Positions 18,840-27,013 of a stretch of DNA of 64,000 nt are shown here, piece by piece. The position numbers and the translations under genes were made by a program. The notes beneath the pieces were generated by a model. The model was given only the letters and a program-made list of their open reading frames with translations. It made no database searches and was not told where the DNA came from. Source of the DNA: Paenibacillus pedocola. GTDB lineage: Bacteria; Bacillota; Bacilli; Paenibacillales; Paenibacillaceae. Where the stretch lies: positions 3,596,001-3,660,000 of the forward strand of contig NZ_CP134223.1 in assembly GCF_031599675.1 (NCBI RefSeq). The letters run 5' to 3'. Position 1 is the first letter of the stretch, and every line of letters starts with the position of its first letter.

Positions 18840-20339
18840 TTACATTTTTTTCTGAAATAATCCGCTGCGTTTTGCAGAAATATGGAGTCTGCCAGTCTTC
18901 CTCAGCAGCTGCCCAAGGGCCAGAACCAGCTTGCCGTTATGCTCAAAAGGATCCTGTTGCAGCGGCAGGCTGCTCACCTCCACCTGTCCGCCCAATGCTG
19001 CAGCCAGCAGCTCCGCGGCCGAGCGGCTCGCCAGCGGCAGGCAAATCTGCCAGTTTGCATGAAGCGGGAGTCTGCTCCGGCGCAGCCAGTGCAGCGTATC
19101 CTCCAGCCGCCAGGCTGATCCGGAAGCCAGCAGCAACGGTACGTCACTGCCTGTAAATGCTTCAAGCGCACCTTCATAACCGCCGGTTCCGAGATCCAGC
19201 ACGAGGTATGCATAGTTTTTATTTAGCAGGTCTGTTAAATCACCCTGCACCGGACGCCGCCAGTAATCAATTCCTTTCCAGCTAAGCGGTGCCTCAGGCA
19301 GGCCCGGTTGCCCTGGATGTACCGGATAATCAAGCAGGCTGCAGATCCGGTCATACACGGAAGATTCCGGGCTGAAGTCAACCCATGCGGTGGTCCCCTT
19401 TCGGGCCAGCCCGCTGCTTACTGCCAGAGAGGTATGCGTCGTTCCAAGACCAGCGGATACGCCGAGCAGTGCAACAACAGCAGTGTGGCGCTTTACGGAT
19501 AATGCCGGCCGCATCCCGCTTTTAGACGGTTCATCTACAGAATCTGTAAGAGGCTCAAGCGCCTGTAATACTTCTTCCGCGCTTTGAAATCTTTCCTCCG
19601 GATGATAGCGCAGAAGCCGCCGGATAACAGGAATTAAGGCCTCCGGAATTTTGGCGTTTAGCCTGGCTTCCATTCCCGGCACCCAGCGGCTGTACAACCC
19701 GCCGGAAACCATATACAGCATAATCGCTCCCAGGCCGTACAGATCCGACGAAGGTCCGCTCTGCCCGCTGCCGTATTGCTCGGGAGCCGCGAAACCGGCG
19801 GTACCTAGCTTCTCTGTATCCTCTCCGGCTCCCTTTCTATAGCTGCGGGCGATTCCGAAGTCTATCAGCATCAGCCCGCCTGCTCCGGTCAGCATAATAT
19901 TAGCCGGCTTCAGATCGCGGTATATAATCGGCGGCTGCTGCCCGTGCAAGAACGCAAGCACTTCCAGCAGCTGGCGGGTATAGGAAATAATACGTCCCGC
20001 ATCCATCGGCTCTGTATTTGCCTTTATAGCTTCCGCCAGCGTCACCCCCTCAATATAATCCATGATCATATACCAGTAGCCTTCTTCATCCGGCGCAAAA
20101 AAATCGGCAACTCTCGGAAGCAGACGGTGGTTCAAAGAGATCAGCAGCTCCGCCTCCGCCTCCACAGCTCCCGCTGTCTTATGATGGCTGATGCTTTCCT
20201 TCACCGCCCACCGCTGCCCTGGCAGCCGCGTATCCTCGGCCAGATAAACATGGCTCATTCCGCCGGAGCCGATCAGGCTCATAATCCGGTACCGCTCTCC
20301 AATTAACTGTCCGGGTGCCAGTTTTGTTTGAAAGATCAT
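18840..20339 (-). CDS. Ser/Thr protein kinase fused to a MinD-like P-loop domain
   Basis: Residues about 15-265 form a Hanks-type kinase: GSGGMSHVYLAED glycine loop, AVKES lysine, YRDLKPANIML catalytic loop (Tyr replaces His of HRD), DFGIAR and GTAGFAAPEQYG. Residues about 290-490 resemble the MinD/ParA/CpaE fold with an unusual Walker A, GVSAGLGTTHTS, which lacks the expected lysines. There is no transmembrane anchor or PASTA repeat, unlike PrkC. The start at 20339 (MIFQTKLAPG) follows AGGGGG; the open frame continues 36 codons upstream without a site. No phosphatase partner is adjacent. Confidence 0.87.
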   Translation of the reverse strand: MIFQTKLAPGQLIGERYRIMSLIGSGGMSHVYLAEDTRLPGQRWAVKESISHHKTAGAVEAEAELLISLNHRLLPRVADFFAPDEEGYWYMIMDYIEGVTLAEAIKANTEPMDAGRIISYTRQLLEVLAFLHGQQPPIIYRDLKPANIMLTGAGGLMLIDFGIARSYRKGAGEDTEKLGTAGFAAPEQYGSGQSGPSSDLYGLGAIMLYMVSGGLYSRWVPGMEARLNAKIPEALIPVIRRLLRYHPEERFQSAEEVLQALEPLTDSVDEPSKSGMRPALSVKRHTAVVALLGVSAGLGTTHTSLAVSSGLARKGTTAWVDFSPESSVYDRICSLLDYPVHPGQPGLPEAPLSWKGIDYWRRPVQGDLTDLLNKNYAYLVLDLGTGGYEGALEAFTGSDVPLLLASGSAWRLEDTLHWLRRSRLPLHANWQICLPLASRSAAELLAAALGGQVEVSSLPLQQDPFEHNGKLVLALGQLLRKTGRLHISAKRSGLFQKKM

Positions 20340-20386
20340 CGTCAACATCCCCCTAATAAAACTCATACAAAACCCTACTTTATAAC

Positions 20387-20450
20387 AAAAAAAGAGAAAG
20401 CACGCCGCTGTTGATACCATCCGGCACGAGGCCGGTGGTGCAGACAACGG
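20387..20450 (-). terminator. Two-part hairpin with distal T-run, possible terminator
   Basis: On the minus strand an outer stem (20444-20450 with 20405-20411) encloses an inner stem (20431-20439 with 20416-20425). A CTCTTTTTTT stretch follows after about ten bases. It may end the upstream operon or form structure in the kinase leader. Confidence 0.45.
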
Positions 20451-20498
20451 GATACTTTCCCTTTAGGTGATACAATTGAGTGAGACTATTTCATTTGA

Positions 20499-21566
20499 TT
20501 AATATTTAATCATATAAAGTGTTATCTCGTCACGGTTATGAAACAGCTGCTTCGCCCGCTGAACCTGCATCCGCTCACCTTCAAACATGGCGATAATCTC
20601 CTTAATTACAGCCAGTGGCTTCTTGTGCATCAGCTTCACTGTGACCACTGCTGTTCCGCCCGGTGAAAGGCTGTGGAGCAGGCCGGTGACCAGCTTCGCC
20701 ATCAGCTTGGGACTCCAGCTCATATCACAGACCAGCAGATCAAATTCATTATCCCGGAATTTGACTTCCCCGGCATTTTTGCGCAGGATCTTCAGTCCGG
20801 GCAGATTGCGGAGCGACTCATGCATCAGCGCAGGATCAACCGCCGTTACCTTGAGACCGCGTTCCAGCAGGAATGAGGTCCATCCGCCGGGTGAAGCACC
20901 AATATCAACAGCATTGCGGAAGCTTGAGAACGGAATGGCAAATTCCTTCTCCGCCTCCATCAGCTTGAATTTTGCCCGCGAGATCTGTCCGTCTTCCTTG
21001 CGGAAACGGATCATGCCGCCGTTCCAGCTGGACAGATTGTCCTCAGGCCGGGACACCCCGGCATACAGCGCATCTCCGTCCGCATAGACGGAAATCACCC
21101 AGGCAGGGTCCTGTACGGTGAAATCAGCCTCCAGGCTCTGCAGCCGCTCCTGCAGCCACTCGCGCAGCTCACCAGGGCTGTCCTGCCAGAACGAGGCTGC
21201 TCCCTTGCGGACATGCAGCGACACCTTCTCACCTTCCAGTTCACTGCGGCGGCTTAAATATACGGCCAACCGGTCCAGCGCCGAGAGATCTCCCTGATCC
21301 TGAAACTGTACCGGCTGAATATGCCGCAGGAAGATCGGCAGATTCGCGCTAAGCACCCGTGATACCTCTTCCGGTTCACCTTCCAGCGTGGCCAGGAAAA
21401 TCTCCCCCGGCAGCAGCAGCGTGCTTTTCACCGCCCCGAACAGGCGGCGAAGCTCTTCCTGAGCGTATGGGGCAAAGCCGTGATTGGCCGTGCAGATATA
21501 ACGTGAAAGAATCTTTTCTTCCGGAGCAGCAGCCTGCTCTCCGGTTGTTTGTGTTAAATCGTTCAA
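20499..21566 (-). CDS. FtsJ/RlmM-type SAM-dependent RNA methyltransferase
   Basis: Predicted 2'-O-methyltransferase of the RrmJ/RlmM group, probably acting on ribosomal RNA. The SAM site is DIGASPGGWTSFLLERG, with VTAVDPA and the catalytic-type aspartate and lysines in LLVCDMSWSPK and AVVTVKLMHKK. About 150 N-terminal residues precede the Rossmann domain. The open frame runs 24 codons upstream into the neighbouring gene, but GGAGG at eight bases from the TTG at 21566 marks the start, one base after the ABC ATPase stop, so the two are translationally coupled. It is the last gene of a seven-gene operon. Confidence 0.85.
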   Translation of the reverse strand: MNDLTQTTGEQAAAPEEKILSRYICTANHGFAPYAQEELRRLFGAVKSTLLLPGEIFLATLEGEPEEVSRVLSANLPIFLRHIQPVQFQDQGDLSALDRLAVYLSRRSELEGEKVSLHVRKGAASFWQDSPGELREWLQERLQSLEADFTVQDPAWVISVYADGDALYAGVSRPEDNLSSWNGGMIRFRKEDGQISRAKFKLMEAEKEFAIPFSSFRNAVDIGASPGGWTSFLLERGLKVTAVDPALMHESLRNLPGLKILRKNAGEVKFRDNEFDLLVCDMSWSPKLMAKLVTGLLHSLSPGGTAVVTVKLMHKKPLAVIKEIIAMFEGERMQVQRAKQLFHNRDEITLYMIKY

Positions 21567-21567
21567 A

Positions 21568-22344
21568 TCATCTGCCTCCAGGTCTGATTTTAATCCAGGG
21601 ACGACCGTTATCCCATTCAACATCGACGGGAATATCAAAAGTAGCCAAGATCATATCTTTCGTTAACACTTCTTCTTTGGGGCCTGAGCCCGCCAGCTTT
21701 CCGTCACGGATCAGCGCCACATGGGAGAAAAGCGGTACGATTTCCTCAACATGATGCGTGACATAGACTACCGAAACATTGCGCTGCTTCAGCTTATCAA
21801 TCTCCGCAAGCATTTTCTCACGTTCGTACAGATCAAGTCCGGCACAAGGCTCGTCCATGATGAGCAGCTTAGGGTTGGCCATCAGGCATCTCGCCAGCAT
21901 TGCCTTTTTGCGTTCACCCTGAGACAGGGTACCGAACGGATGATAGGCCAGCTCGCCCAGATTCATATCTTCAAGCAGCTTAACCGCCTGCTCCTGTACC
22001 TGCTGCGGAATCGCCTGATAGAAGCGAAGATAGGCGTAGGCGCCGGTGGCAACCACTTCCCATACAGGATCGCTGAGCGAGAGCTTTTCCATCAGCGAAG
22101 GGCCGATGTAACCAATCTCTTTGCGTACCTCACGCAGATCGCACTGGCCGTATTTATAACCGAGCACCTCAACGGACCCGCTGCTCGGGAACAGATACCC
22201 GGTCATCATCTCCAGGATTGTTGTCTTGCCGGAACCGTTGCGCCCAAGAATGACCCAGTTCTCGCCCTGCTTCATTTCCAGCGATACATCGTCAAGAATC
22301 AGGCTTTGTTCTCTCCGCAGCGTTAGATGTTGTAATGATATCAT
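21568..22344 (-). CDS. ABC ATPase of the ModF/YlmA type
   Basis: ATP-binding cassette protein: Walker A GRNGSGKTT, signature LSQGERKKAMLA, Walker B LLIMDEPCAGLD, switch histidine in VTHHVEE. It is close to B. subtilis YlmA and to half of E. coli ModF. No permease or binding protein is nearby, so its membrane partner, if any, is encoded elsewhere. Its ATG directly follows the TAA of the thioredoxin-like gene, indicating strict coupling. Confidence 0.9.
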   Translation of the reverse strand: MISLQHLTLRREQSLILDDVSLEMKQGENWVILGRNGSGKTTILEMMTGYLFPSSGSVEVLGYKYGQCDLREVRKEIGYIGPSLMEKLSLSDPVWEVVATGAYAYLRFYQAIPQQVQEQAVKLLEDMNLGELAYHPFGTLSQGERKKAMLARCLMANPKLLIMDEPCAGLDLYEREKMLAEIDKLKQRNVSVVYVTHHVEEIVPLFSHVALIRDGKLAGSGPKEEVLTKDMILATFDIPVDVEWDNGRPWIKIRPGGR

Positions 22345-22677
22345 TTATGAGGTCACACTCCTTATGTATTCCAGCATCCGTTCTACAGAGCCCATTGAAT
22401 AATAGATTTCCGGTTCTACGCTACGGTCAGCACGGGCCACCAGAAGTGCAGGCACGCTTGATATACGGTACCGGCTGACCAGCCCCGGCAGCATGTTCAC
22501 ATTAGCTTCGGCAATAACTAGCCCAGCCGGCAGCAGATGGGACGCTACCTCCAGCATACGCCGGGCGGCCTTGCAGGTACCGCACAGCGGTGTATGCAGA
22601 AATACAACCAAGGGCTCACCGGACTGAAGCAGAGCCTTCATTAGTTCCTGCTCGTTCAAGCTTATAAATTCTGTCAT
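22345..22677 (-). CDS. Thioredoxin-like protein
   Basis: A 110-residue thioredoxin-fold protein with an active-site CGTC motif (HTPLCGTCKAARRM) near residue 32 and the cis-proline in SSVPALLV. There is no signal peptide, so it acts in the cytoplasm as a thiol-disulfide reductant. Its ATG overlaps the stop of the preceding gene by four bases (ATGA). It belongs to an operon of repair and RNA-modifying enzymes, so it may maintain a partner's cysteines; that is inference. Confidence 0.9.
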   Translation of the reverse strand: MTEFISLNEQELMKALLQSGEPLVVFLHTPLCGTCKAARRMLEVASHLLPAGLVIAEANVNMLPGLVSRYRISSVPALLVARADRSVEPEIYYSMGSVERMLEYIRSVTS

Positions 22678-23018
22678 TTGCCGGCCGCTCCTGCAGCGAT
22701 CCCGGCAAGCACTTCATCATTAACCGGGCCATTGTACAATTCGGTTCCCTCTGGTCTAGCGGCATAGAGCAGCTCATACATTTCTTTGCGGCCCCAGCTG
22801 CTTGAGGTGTGCAGATAAATTTGGCGCGGAAACAGCCCCTCAAGCACCATACGTCTGCATACCTCATCCCCGCTGTAATCATCCGGCCCCATGTCATAAT
22901 CGAGCGACAATATATTAACCTCGCACTCACGCAAGAGCAGCAGGCATTCTTCAGTTGTTCTTGCCAGCGTAAAACCCTGCGGCAGCTTGCGGCAATCGTC
23001 CATAAATATATTAATCAA
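22674..23018 (-). CDS. Receiver-like protein (cyclic-phosphate processing receiver family)
   Basis: Small 114-residue protein with a receiver-like fold: the MDDCRKLPQGFTLARTTEE start has the paired acidic residues (DD), LSLDYDMGPDDYSGDEVCRRM matches the acidic-strand position, and HTSSSWGRKEM holds the following polar strand. It resembles the small DDxR-type cREC domain proteins, named for a predicted role on cyclic phosphates. The start is TTG at 23018, with a GAGGAG site lying at the end of nfo, and the gene overlaps the thioredoxin gene by four bases. The function is not proved. Confidence 0.7.
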   Translation of the reverse strand: MINIFMDDCRKLPQGFTLARTTEECLLLLRECEVNILSLDYDMGPDDYSGDEVCRRMVLEGLFPRQIYLHTSSSWGRKEMYELLYAARPEGTELYNGPVNDEVLAGIAAGAAGK

Positions 23019-23021
23019 CGG

Positions 23022-23879
23022 CTACTCCTCCGCTTCATACCATTTCAGTACGGCTGCAATTTCCTGACGGTGGCTGCCGTCAGGCCCTTTGGCGGTCTCC
23101 AAGGCAACAACCGCATGACGGATGGGCTCTGAGAGCAGCAGCTCCCGCAGGCTGTACTCCCCGATATACCCCTCCCCGACCCCGGCATGCCTGTCCCTCC
23201 GCAAACCGAAGGGAAATAATGAATCGTTCAGATGAACTGCAGTAAGATTACGCCAATAATCCAGTTCAGTTCCCCGCTGCAGCAGCTTCGCTGTCTGGTC
23301 CGGATTCCAGATCCCGGCGGCAAAAGCATGGCATGTGTCGAAACAGAACCCGATCTTCTCCGGAAAGCGGCTAAGCTCACGGACTTTGACCAGCTCTTCC
23401 AGTGTCATGCCTTCACTTCCGTGATTACCGGCCTGATTCTCAATCAGCAGCTTTGCCCGGCCATCCCAGGAGCTAAGGGTATCATTCATACATTGTATAA
23501 TATTTTGGTAGCCTTGTAACGGCTCCATTCCGGCAAAATGTCCAAAATGCACTACAATACCAAGCGAGCCGCAAGCCTCAGCAATCTCCAGATCATTGCG
23601 CAGTGACGCCACCATTACCGATCTGGATGCAGCACCAGTTGTATCAGCCGCCATATTAGTCGGATAAGGGGTGTGGGCAATGGAGGCCATATTGTGCTTG
23701 CGGCAAAAGGCGGCGCAGTCCTCCGCATCCCGCCTATCAAGCGGTTTCGGCTTCAGACTGCGCGGATTTTTCGGAAAATATTGAAAGCATGCCGCACCGC
23801 TCTCCCAGGCAAAACGGGCCGCTCGGCCGTATCCGCCGCGGATGCTGACATGAGCCCCGATTTTGGGGCTACCCTTCAT
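23022..23879 (-). CDS. nfo: Endonuclease IV (AP endonuclease)
   Basis: Cuts DNA 5' of abasic sites during base-excision repair. The zinc-ligand motifs are all visible: GAHVS at the start, VVHFGHFAG, LLIENQAGN, FCFDTCHAFAAG, AVHLNDS, and DRHAGVGEGYIG, with ALETAKG at the end. Its 285 residues are normal. The ATG lies inside the last codons of the preceding glycosylase gene (11-bp overlap), so the enzyme that makes abasic sites and the one that cuts them are translated together. Confidence 0.95.
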   Translation of the reverse strand: MKGSPKIGAHVSIRGGYGRAARFAWESGAACFQYFPKNPRSLKPKPLDRRDAEDCAAFCRKHNMASIAHTPYPTNMAADTTGAASRSVMVASLRNDLEIAEACGSLGIVVHFGHFAGMEPLQGYQNIIQCMNDTLSSWDGRAKLLIENQAGNHGSEGMTLEELVKVRELSRFPEKIGFCFDTCHAFAAGIWNPDQTAKLLQRGTELDYWRNLTAVHLNDSLFPFGLRRDRHAGVGEGYIGEYSLRELLLSEPIRHAVVALETAKGPDGSHRQEIAAVLKWYEAEE

Positions 23880-24684
23880 GCTGGCAGTCCGGGCAATAGA
23901 ACACCTTGCGTCCGGTCAGCTCTGTTTTGACAATGGTTCCCCCGCCGCGCAGGCATGGTTCGCCTTCCCGGTCATATACTTTACACTGATCATTATACGA
24001 GCCGGTAACGGTATCGCCGGCCATAAACGGCATCTCCATGTAGCCGCCGATTTCGGTTGCTTCCGTCAGTACTTTGCGCATACTCTCGTATAAGCGGGTG
24101 ACGGCCTCCGGCGACAGATTCTGCACCAGCGTGGAAGGCAGCAGTCTGGCTTCAAAAGCAATCTCATCCGCGTAGCAGTTGCCGATACCGGCCATAACCT
24201 GCTGATTCACAAGCAGACTTTTTAGCGCCCCTCTCCGGCCCTTCAGCAGCGCAGCGAATCGCTCCGCGGTCATCCGGCGGTCCAGCAGCTCAGGTCCCAG
24301 CTTGCCCATGGCCGCTTCACTTTCCTTCACCGACAACAGATGCAGGTAACCCAGACGCAGCCCCATGAAGTATAGAATATGGTCACCAAATGCCAATTCC
24401 ACCTGTGTGCTCCGTTCAGGACGCTCCTCTTCCGTGCCGTAATACAATATGCCGCCCAGCATCAGGTGAAGCAGTAATCTGCGCCCGTCATGCAGGTGGA
24501 ACAGAATATGCTTCGCCCGGCGTTCCACAAAAACGATACGGGCACCCAGTAATGCGTTCTTAAAGTCCCCGGCCTCCATGTTGATGGTTTTCTCTCTGTT
24601 CACGGTCACACCTGTAATCGGAACATTTATAAGATGCTGACTGAGCAGCTTTCTGTAATTCTCCATTTCCGGCAGTTCCGGCAT
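23869..24684 (-). CDS. mutM: Formamidopyrimidine-DNA glycosylase family protein
   Basis: DNA glycosylase/AP lyase of the Fpg/Nei family. Pro2 and Glu3 of PELPEMENY form the active site, the lysine near residue 57 lies in RRAKHILFHL, and the H2TH region reads LLVNQQVMAGIGNCYADEI. The C-terminal zinc finger is atypical. The usual CxxC before the beta hairpin is replaced by CLRG, and an extra cysteine stands nine residues earlier (QCKVYDREGEPC); the final CPDC is kept. This suggests a divergent paralogue, possibly with different lesion preference. It overlaps nfo. Confidence 0.88.
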   Translation of the reverse strand: MPELPEMENYRKLLSQHLINVPITGVTVNREKTINMEAGDFKNALLGARIVFVERRAKHILFHLHDGRRLLLHLMLGGILYYGTEEERPERSTQVELAFGDHILYFMGLRLGYLHLLSVKESEAAMGKLGPELLDRRMTAERFAALLKGRRGALKSLLVNQQVMAGIGNCYADEIAFEARLLPSTLVQNLSPEAVTRLYESMRKVLTEATEIGGYMEMPFMAGDTVTGSYNDQCKVYDREGEPCLRGGGTIVKTELTGRKVFYCPDCQHEG

Positions 24685-24730
24685 TGTTCATCGTCCCTTC
24701 TAGGTTGGTAAAAAACTCACACCTTTGCCA

Positions 24731-25519
24731 TTATACACCGAGCATCGATATAAGTTCAGCTAAATCGCTGCAAATTACATCCGGTGTCACGCCGGTGACC
24801 GTCTTATAGTGTTCAAGATTGTCCTGTGTAGTCAAGCCTGTCAGCACAAGGATCGTCCGGCAGCCCGCATTGGCCCCGGCTGAAATATCCGTCCGCATGT
24901 TATCGCCGACCACAACAGCCTCATGCTGCTTAATACCCAGCATCGACACGGCATAATTGATCAGGTATGATTCCGGTTTGCCGATAACTACTGGCGACAC
25001 ACCGCTTGCAGCTTCGATGGCAGCACCAAGCGTTCCCGCCCCCGGCATTACTCCGTCATCCGACGGCAGCATCAGATCCGGATTGGTCAGCACAAATTTC
25101 GCTCCGCCCATGATCCAGCGTGAAGCCTGTGCCAGTGAATCATATGTAAAAGATCTGTAGATGCCCTGTACAACATATTGCGGGTCATCTGTGACAATCG
25201 TCAAGCCAGCTGCGGTGCAGGCTTCGATAAGGCCCTCTTCTCCAAGTATCGCCACCCTTGCTTCCGGTGATTCCTCAGCGATATAGCGTGCAGCTGCCAG
25301 CGAGGAAGTGCAGACTTCCTCCGCCTTGGCTTCAATGCCCATTCCGCTCAGATGTGCGGCTACATTAGCGGGTGTCCGCGAAGAATTGTTCGTTACGAAC
25401 AAAAAAGGTACACCTGCCGCACGAAGCCCTGTTATCAATTTATCAGCGCCGGGGATCATCCGGCCACCGTGAAATAAAGTTCCGTCCAGATCAATGAGTA
25501 AGCCTCCGAAATCCTTCAT
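24731..25519 (-). CDS. HAD phosphatase of the NagD/YutF type
   Basis: HAD-IIA hydrolase. Motif I is LLIDLDGTLFHGG, motif II VTNNSSRTP, and motif III with the cap KPESYLIN...VVVGDNMRTDI. Its 262 residues match the TIGR01457-like YutF family, which dephosphorylates small phosphorylated metabolites. It has a GGAGGGGG site and is probably the first gene of the operon that continues with mutM 46 bp downstream. Confidence 0.9.
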   Translation of the reverse strand: MKDFGGLLIDLDGTLFHGGRMIPGADKLITGLRAAGVPFLFVTNNSSRTPANVAAHLSGMGIEAKAEEVCTSSLAAARYIAEESPEARVAILGEEGLIEACTAAGLTIVTDDPQYVVQGIYRSFTYDSLAQASRWIMGGAKFVLTNPDLMLPSDDGVMPGAGTLGAAIEAASGVSPVVIGKPESYLINYAVSMLGIKQHEAVVVGDNMRTDISAGANAGCRTILVLTGLTTQDNLEHYKTVTGVTPDVICSDLAELISMLGV

Positions 25520-25868
25520 AATCCCCCTCCAGTTCCTCCGGATATTTAATTAATACTATTAATAAGTAATCTCATTAATTTTAAAAAACAGCTTTTATTA
25601 CCGCTCTAATTTCAGCTGTGCCTTTACAGAACACAGGTTTATATGTTGCTATGAGGCAGGGTAACCCCGTCCTAATTTCGCCATAATCTTCGCTGCTTCG
25701 TACGGTTGCCAAGGTTCTTTTGCTTAAATTTTAACATCCTTAGTCGAACGTTAGCGAACCGCTGCAGCGTCAGGCTATTTTTGACACTACCCTGTCATTT
25801 CCTGCGCTTTCCCGGAAAATAATTTGATTTCCCCAGCCATTTCCCCGGGGATTTCCCAGCTTTTCCGC
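25520..25868. other. Non-coding stretch between rnz and the HAD gene
   Basis: No open frame with a ribosome site is seen in 349 bp. The right part (25820-25868) holds repeated GGGGAAAT words and a TCCCCGGGGA palindrome just after the rnz stop, and a GACA/TGTC repeat lies near 25780. No clear promoter or terminator can be assigned. Confidence 0.5.
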
Positions 25869-26798
25869 TTACTTTCTCCGGTATACGGGGAAGGTGCAGA
25901 ACTCCTCAGCAAGCAGGGTTTGAGGGAAGATCGCCTGTGCTTCATCCAGTAATGGAGTCAGCTCTTCCTGTGACACATAACGCGAACTGAAGTGAGTCAG
26001 CAGCAGTTCCCGGCCTTCCGCTTCTCGGGCCAGTTCTGCAGCCTGGACAGCAGTGCTGTGGTGATATTGGTAAGCCATCTCCGCCAGATCATGGGCAAAG
26101 GTTGCTTCATGGATAATCAGATCAGCCCCCTGCGCCAGCGGCAGACTCCCCGGGCAAGGTCTGGTATCCCCCAGAATGGTTACGATACGCCCTTTTTTGG
26201 GCTCATGGACCACTTCGGAAGCCCGGATTACTACTCCGCTCTCCGTAGTCACATCTTCGCCCTTCTTCAGCTTGCCGTATAACGGGCCAGGCTTCAATCC
26301 ATAGCTCCGGAGCAGCTCCGTGTTCAGACTGCCCGGGCTGTCTTTCTCAGTTACCCGGTATCCATAGCTGTCAATCCGGTGCTCCAGCAGACCCGCCTCA
26401 ACCTTAAAGGTTTCATCCTCAAATACCAGTCCGCCTGTATGCTCCACAATCTCAAGCTTGTAGGGCATGCGTGATTGGCTTACTGACAAGGATACGTCCA
26501 GAAAAGCCTTCAGTCCCGGAGGCCCATACACGGTTAGCGGAGCCGTGCCGCCCTGATATCCCCGGCTCGACAGCAGCCCCGGCAAGCCGAATAGATGATC
26601 ACCATGCAAATGGGTAATAAACAGCTTCTCCAGCTTCCCCAGCCGCAGCGGCGAACGCAGCACCTGATGCTGTGTCCCTTCTCCGCAATCGAACATCCAG
26701 AAGCTGCGGCGTTCCTCCATCAGTCTGAGGGCAATTGAGGTTACATTGCGCTGCAGTGTGGGAACACCGGCATTGGTGCCGAGAAAATAAATTTCCAT
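25869..26798 (-). CDS. rnz: Ribonuclease Z
   Basis: Zinc endonuclease that removes the 3' trailer from tRNA precursors. The metallo-beta-lactamase motif is FITHLHGDHLFGLPGLL near residue 60, with further ligands in LGDTRPC and ATFAHDL, and HFSSRY near the C-terminus. The 309 residues fit the short bacterial RNase Z. It is monocistronic, with an AGGGAGG site before its ATG. Confidence 0.95.
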   Translation of the reverse strand: MEIYFLGTNAGVPTLQRNVTSIALRLMEERRSFWMFDCGEGTQHQVLRSPLRLGKLEKLFITHLHGDHLFGLPGLLSSRGYQGGTAPLTVYGPPGLKAFLDVSLSVSQSRMPYKLEIVEHTGGLVFEDETFKVEAGLLEHRIDSYGYRVTEKDSPGSLNTELLRSYGLKPGPLYGKLKKGEDVTTESGVVIRASEVVHEPKKGRIVTILGDTRPCPGSLPLAQGADLIIHEATFAHDLAEMAYQYHHSTAVQAAELAREAEGRELLLTHFSSRYVSQEELTPLLDEAQAIFPQTLLAEEFCTFPVYRRK

Positions 26799-26933
26799 CC
26801 TAAATCCTCCCTTCCTGTTTCTTCAAATGAACAAGCGGCCTTTGCCGCTGCATCTCTGAAATGAATTTTACCCTTTTTGGAAGAGGAAATCATCTTTACC
26901 TTCATCCTTCCCCAAAATGGCTTAATACTCCAG

Positions 26934-26959
26934 CAAAAAACCTCCCGGTTACGGGAGGT
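26934..26959 (-). terminator. Terminator of metH
   Basis: Perfect 8-bp stem ACCTCCCG/CGGGAGGT with a 4-base loop, followed on the minus strand by six T. Confidence 0.9.
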
Positions 26960-27013
26960 CCGCTGCGAAGGGGGTCTCTCCCCCTCCGATCAGTTGTGTA
27001 TCATCAAAAGAGA

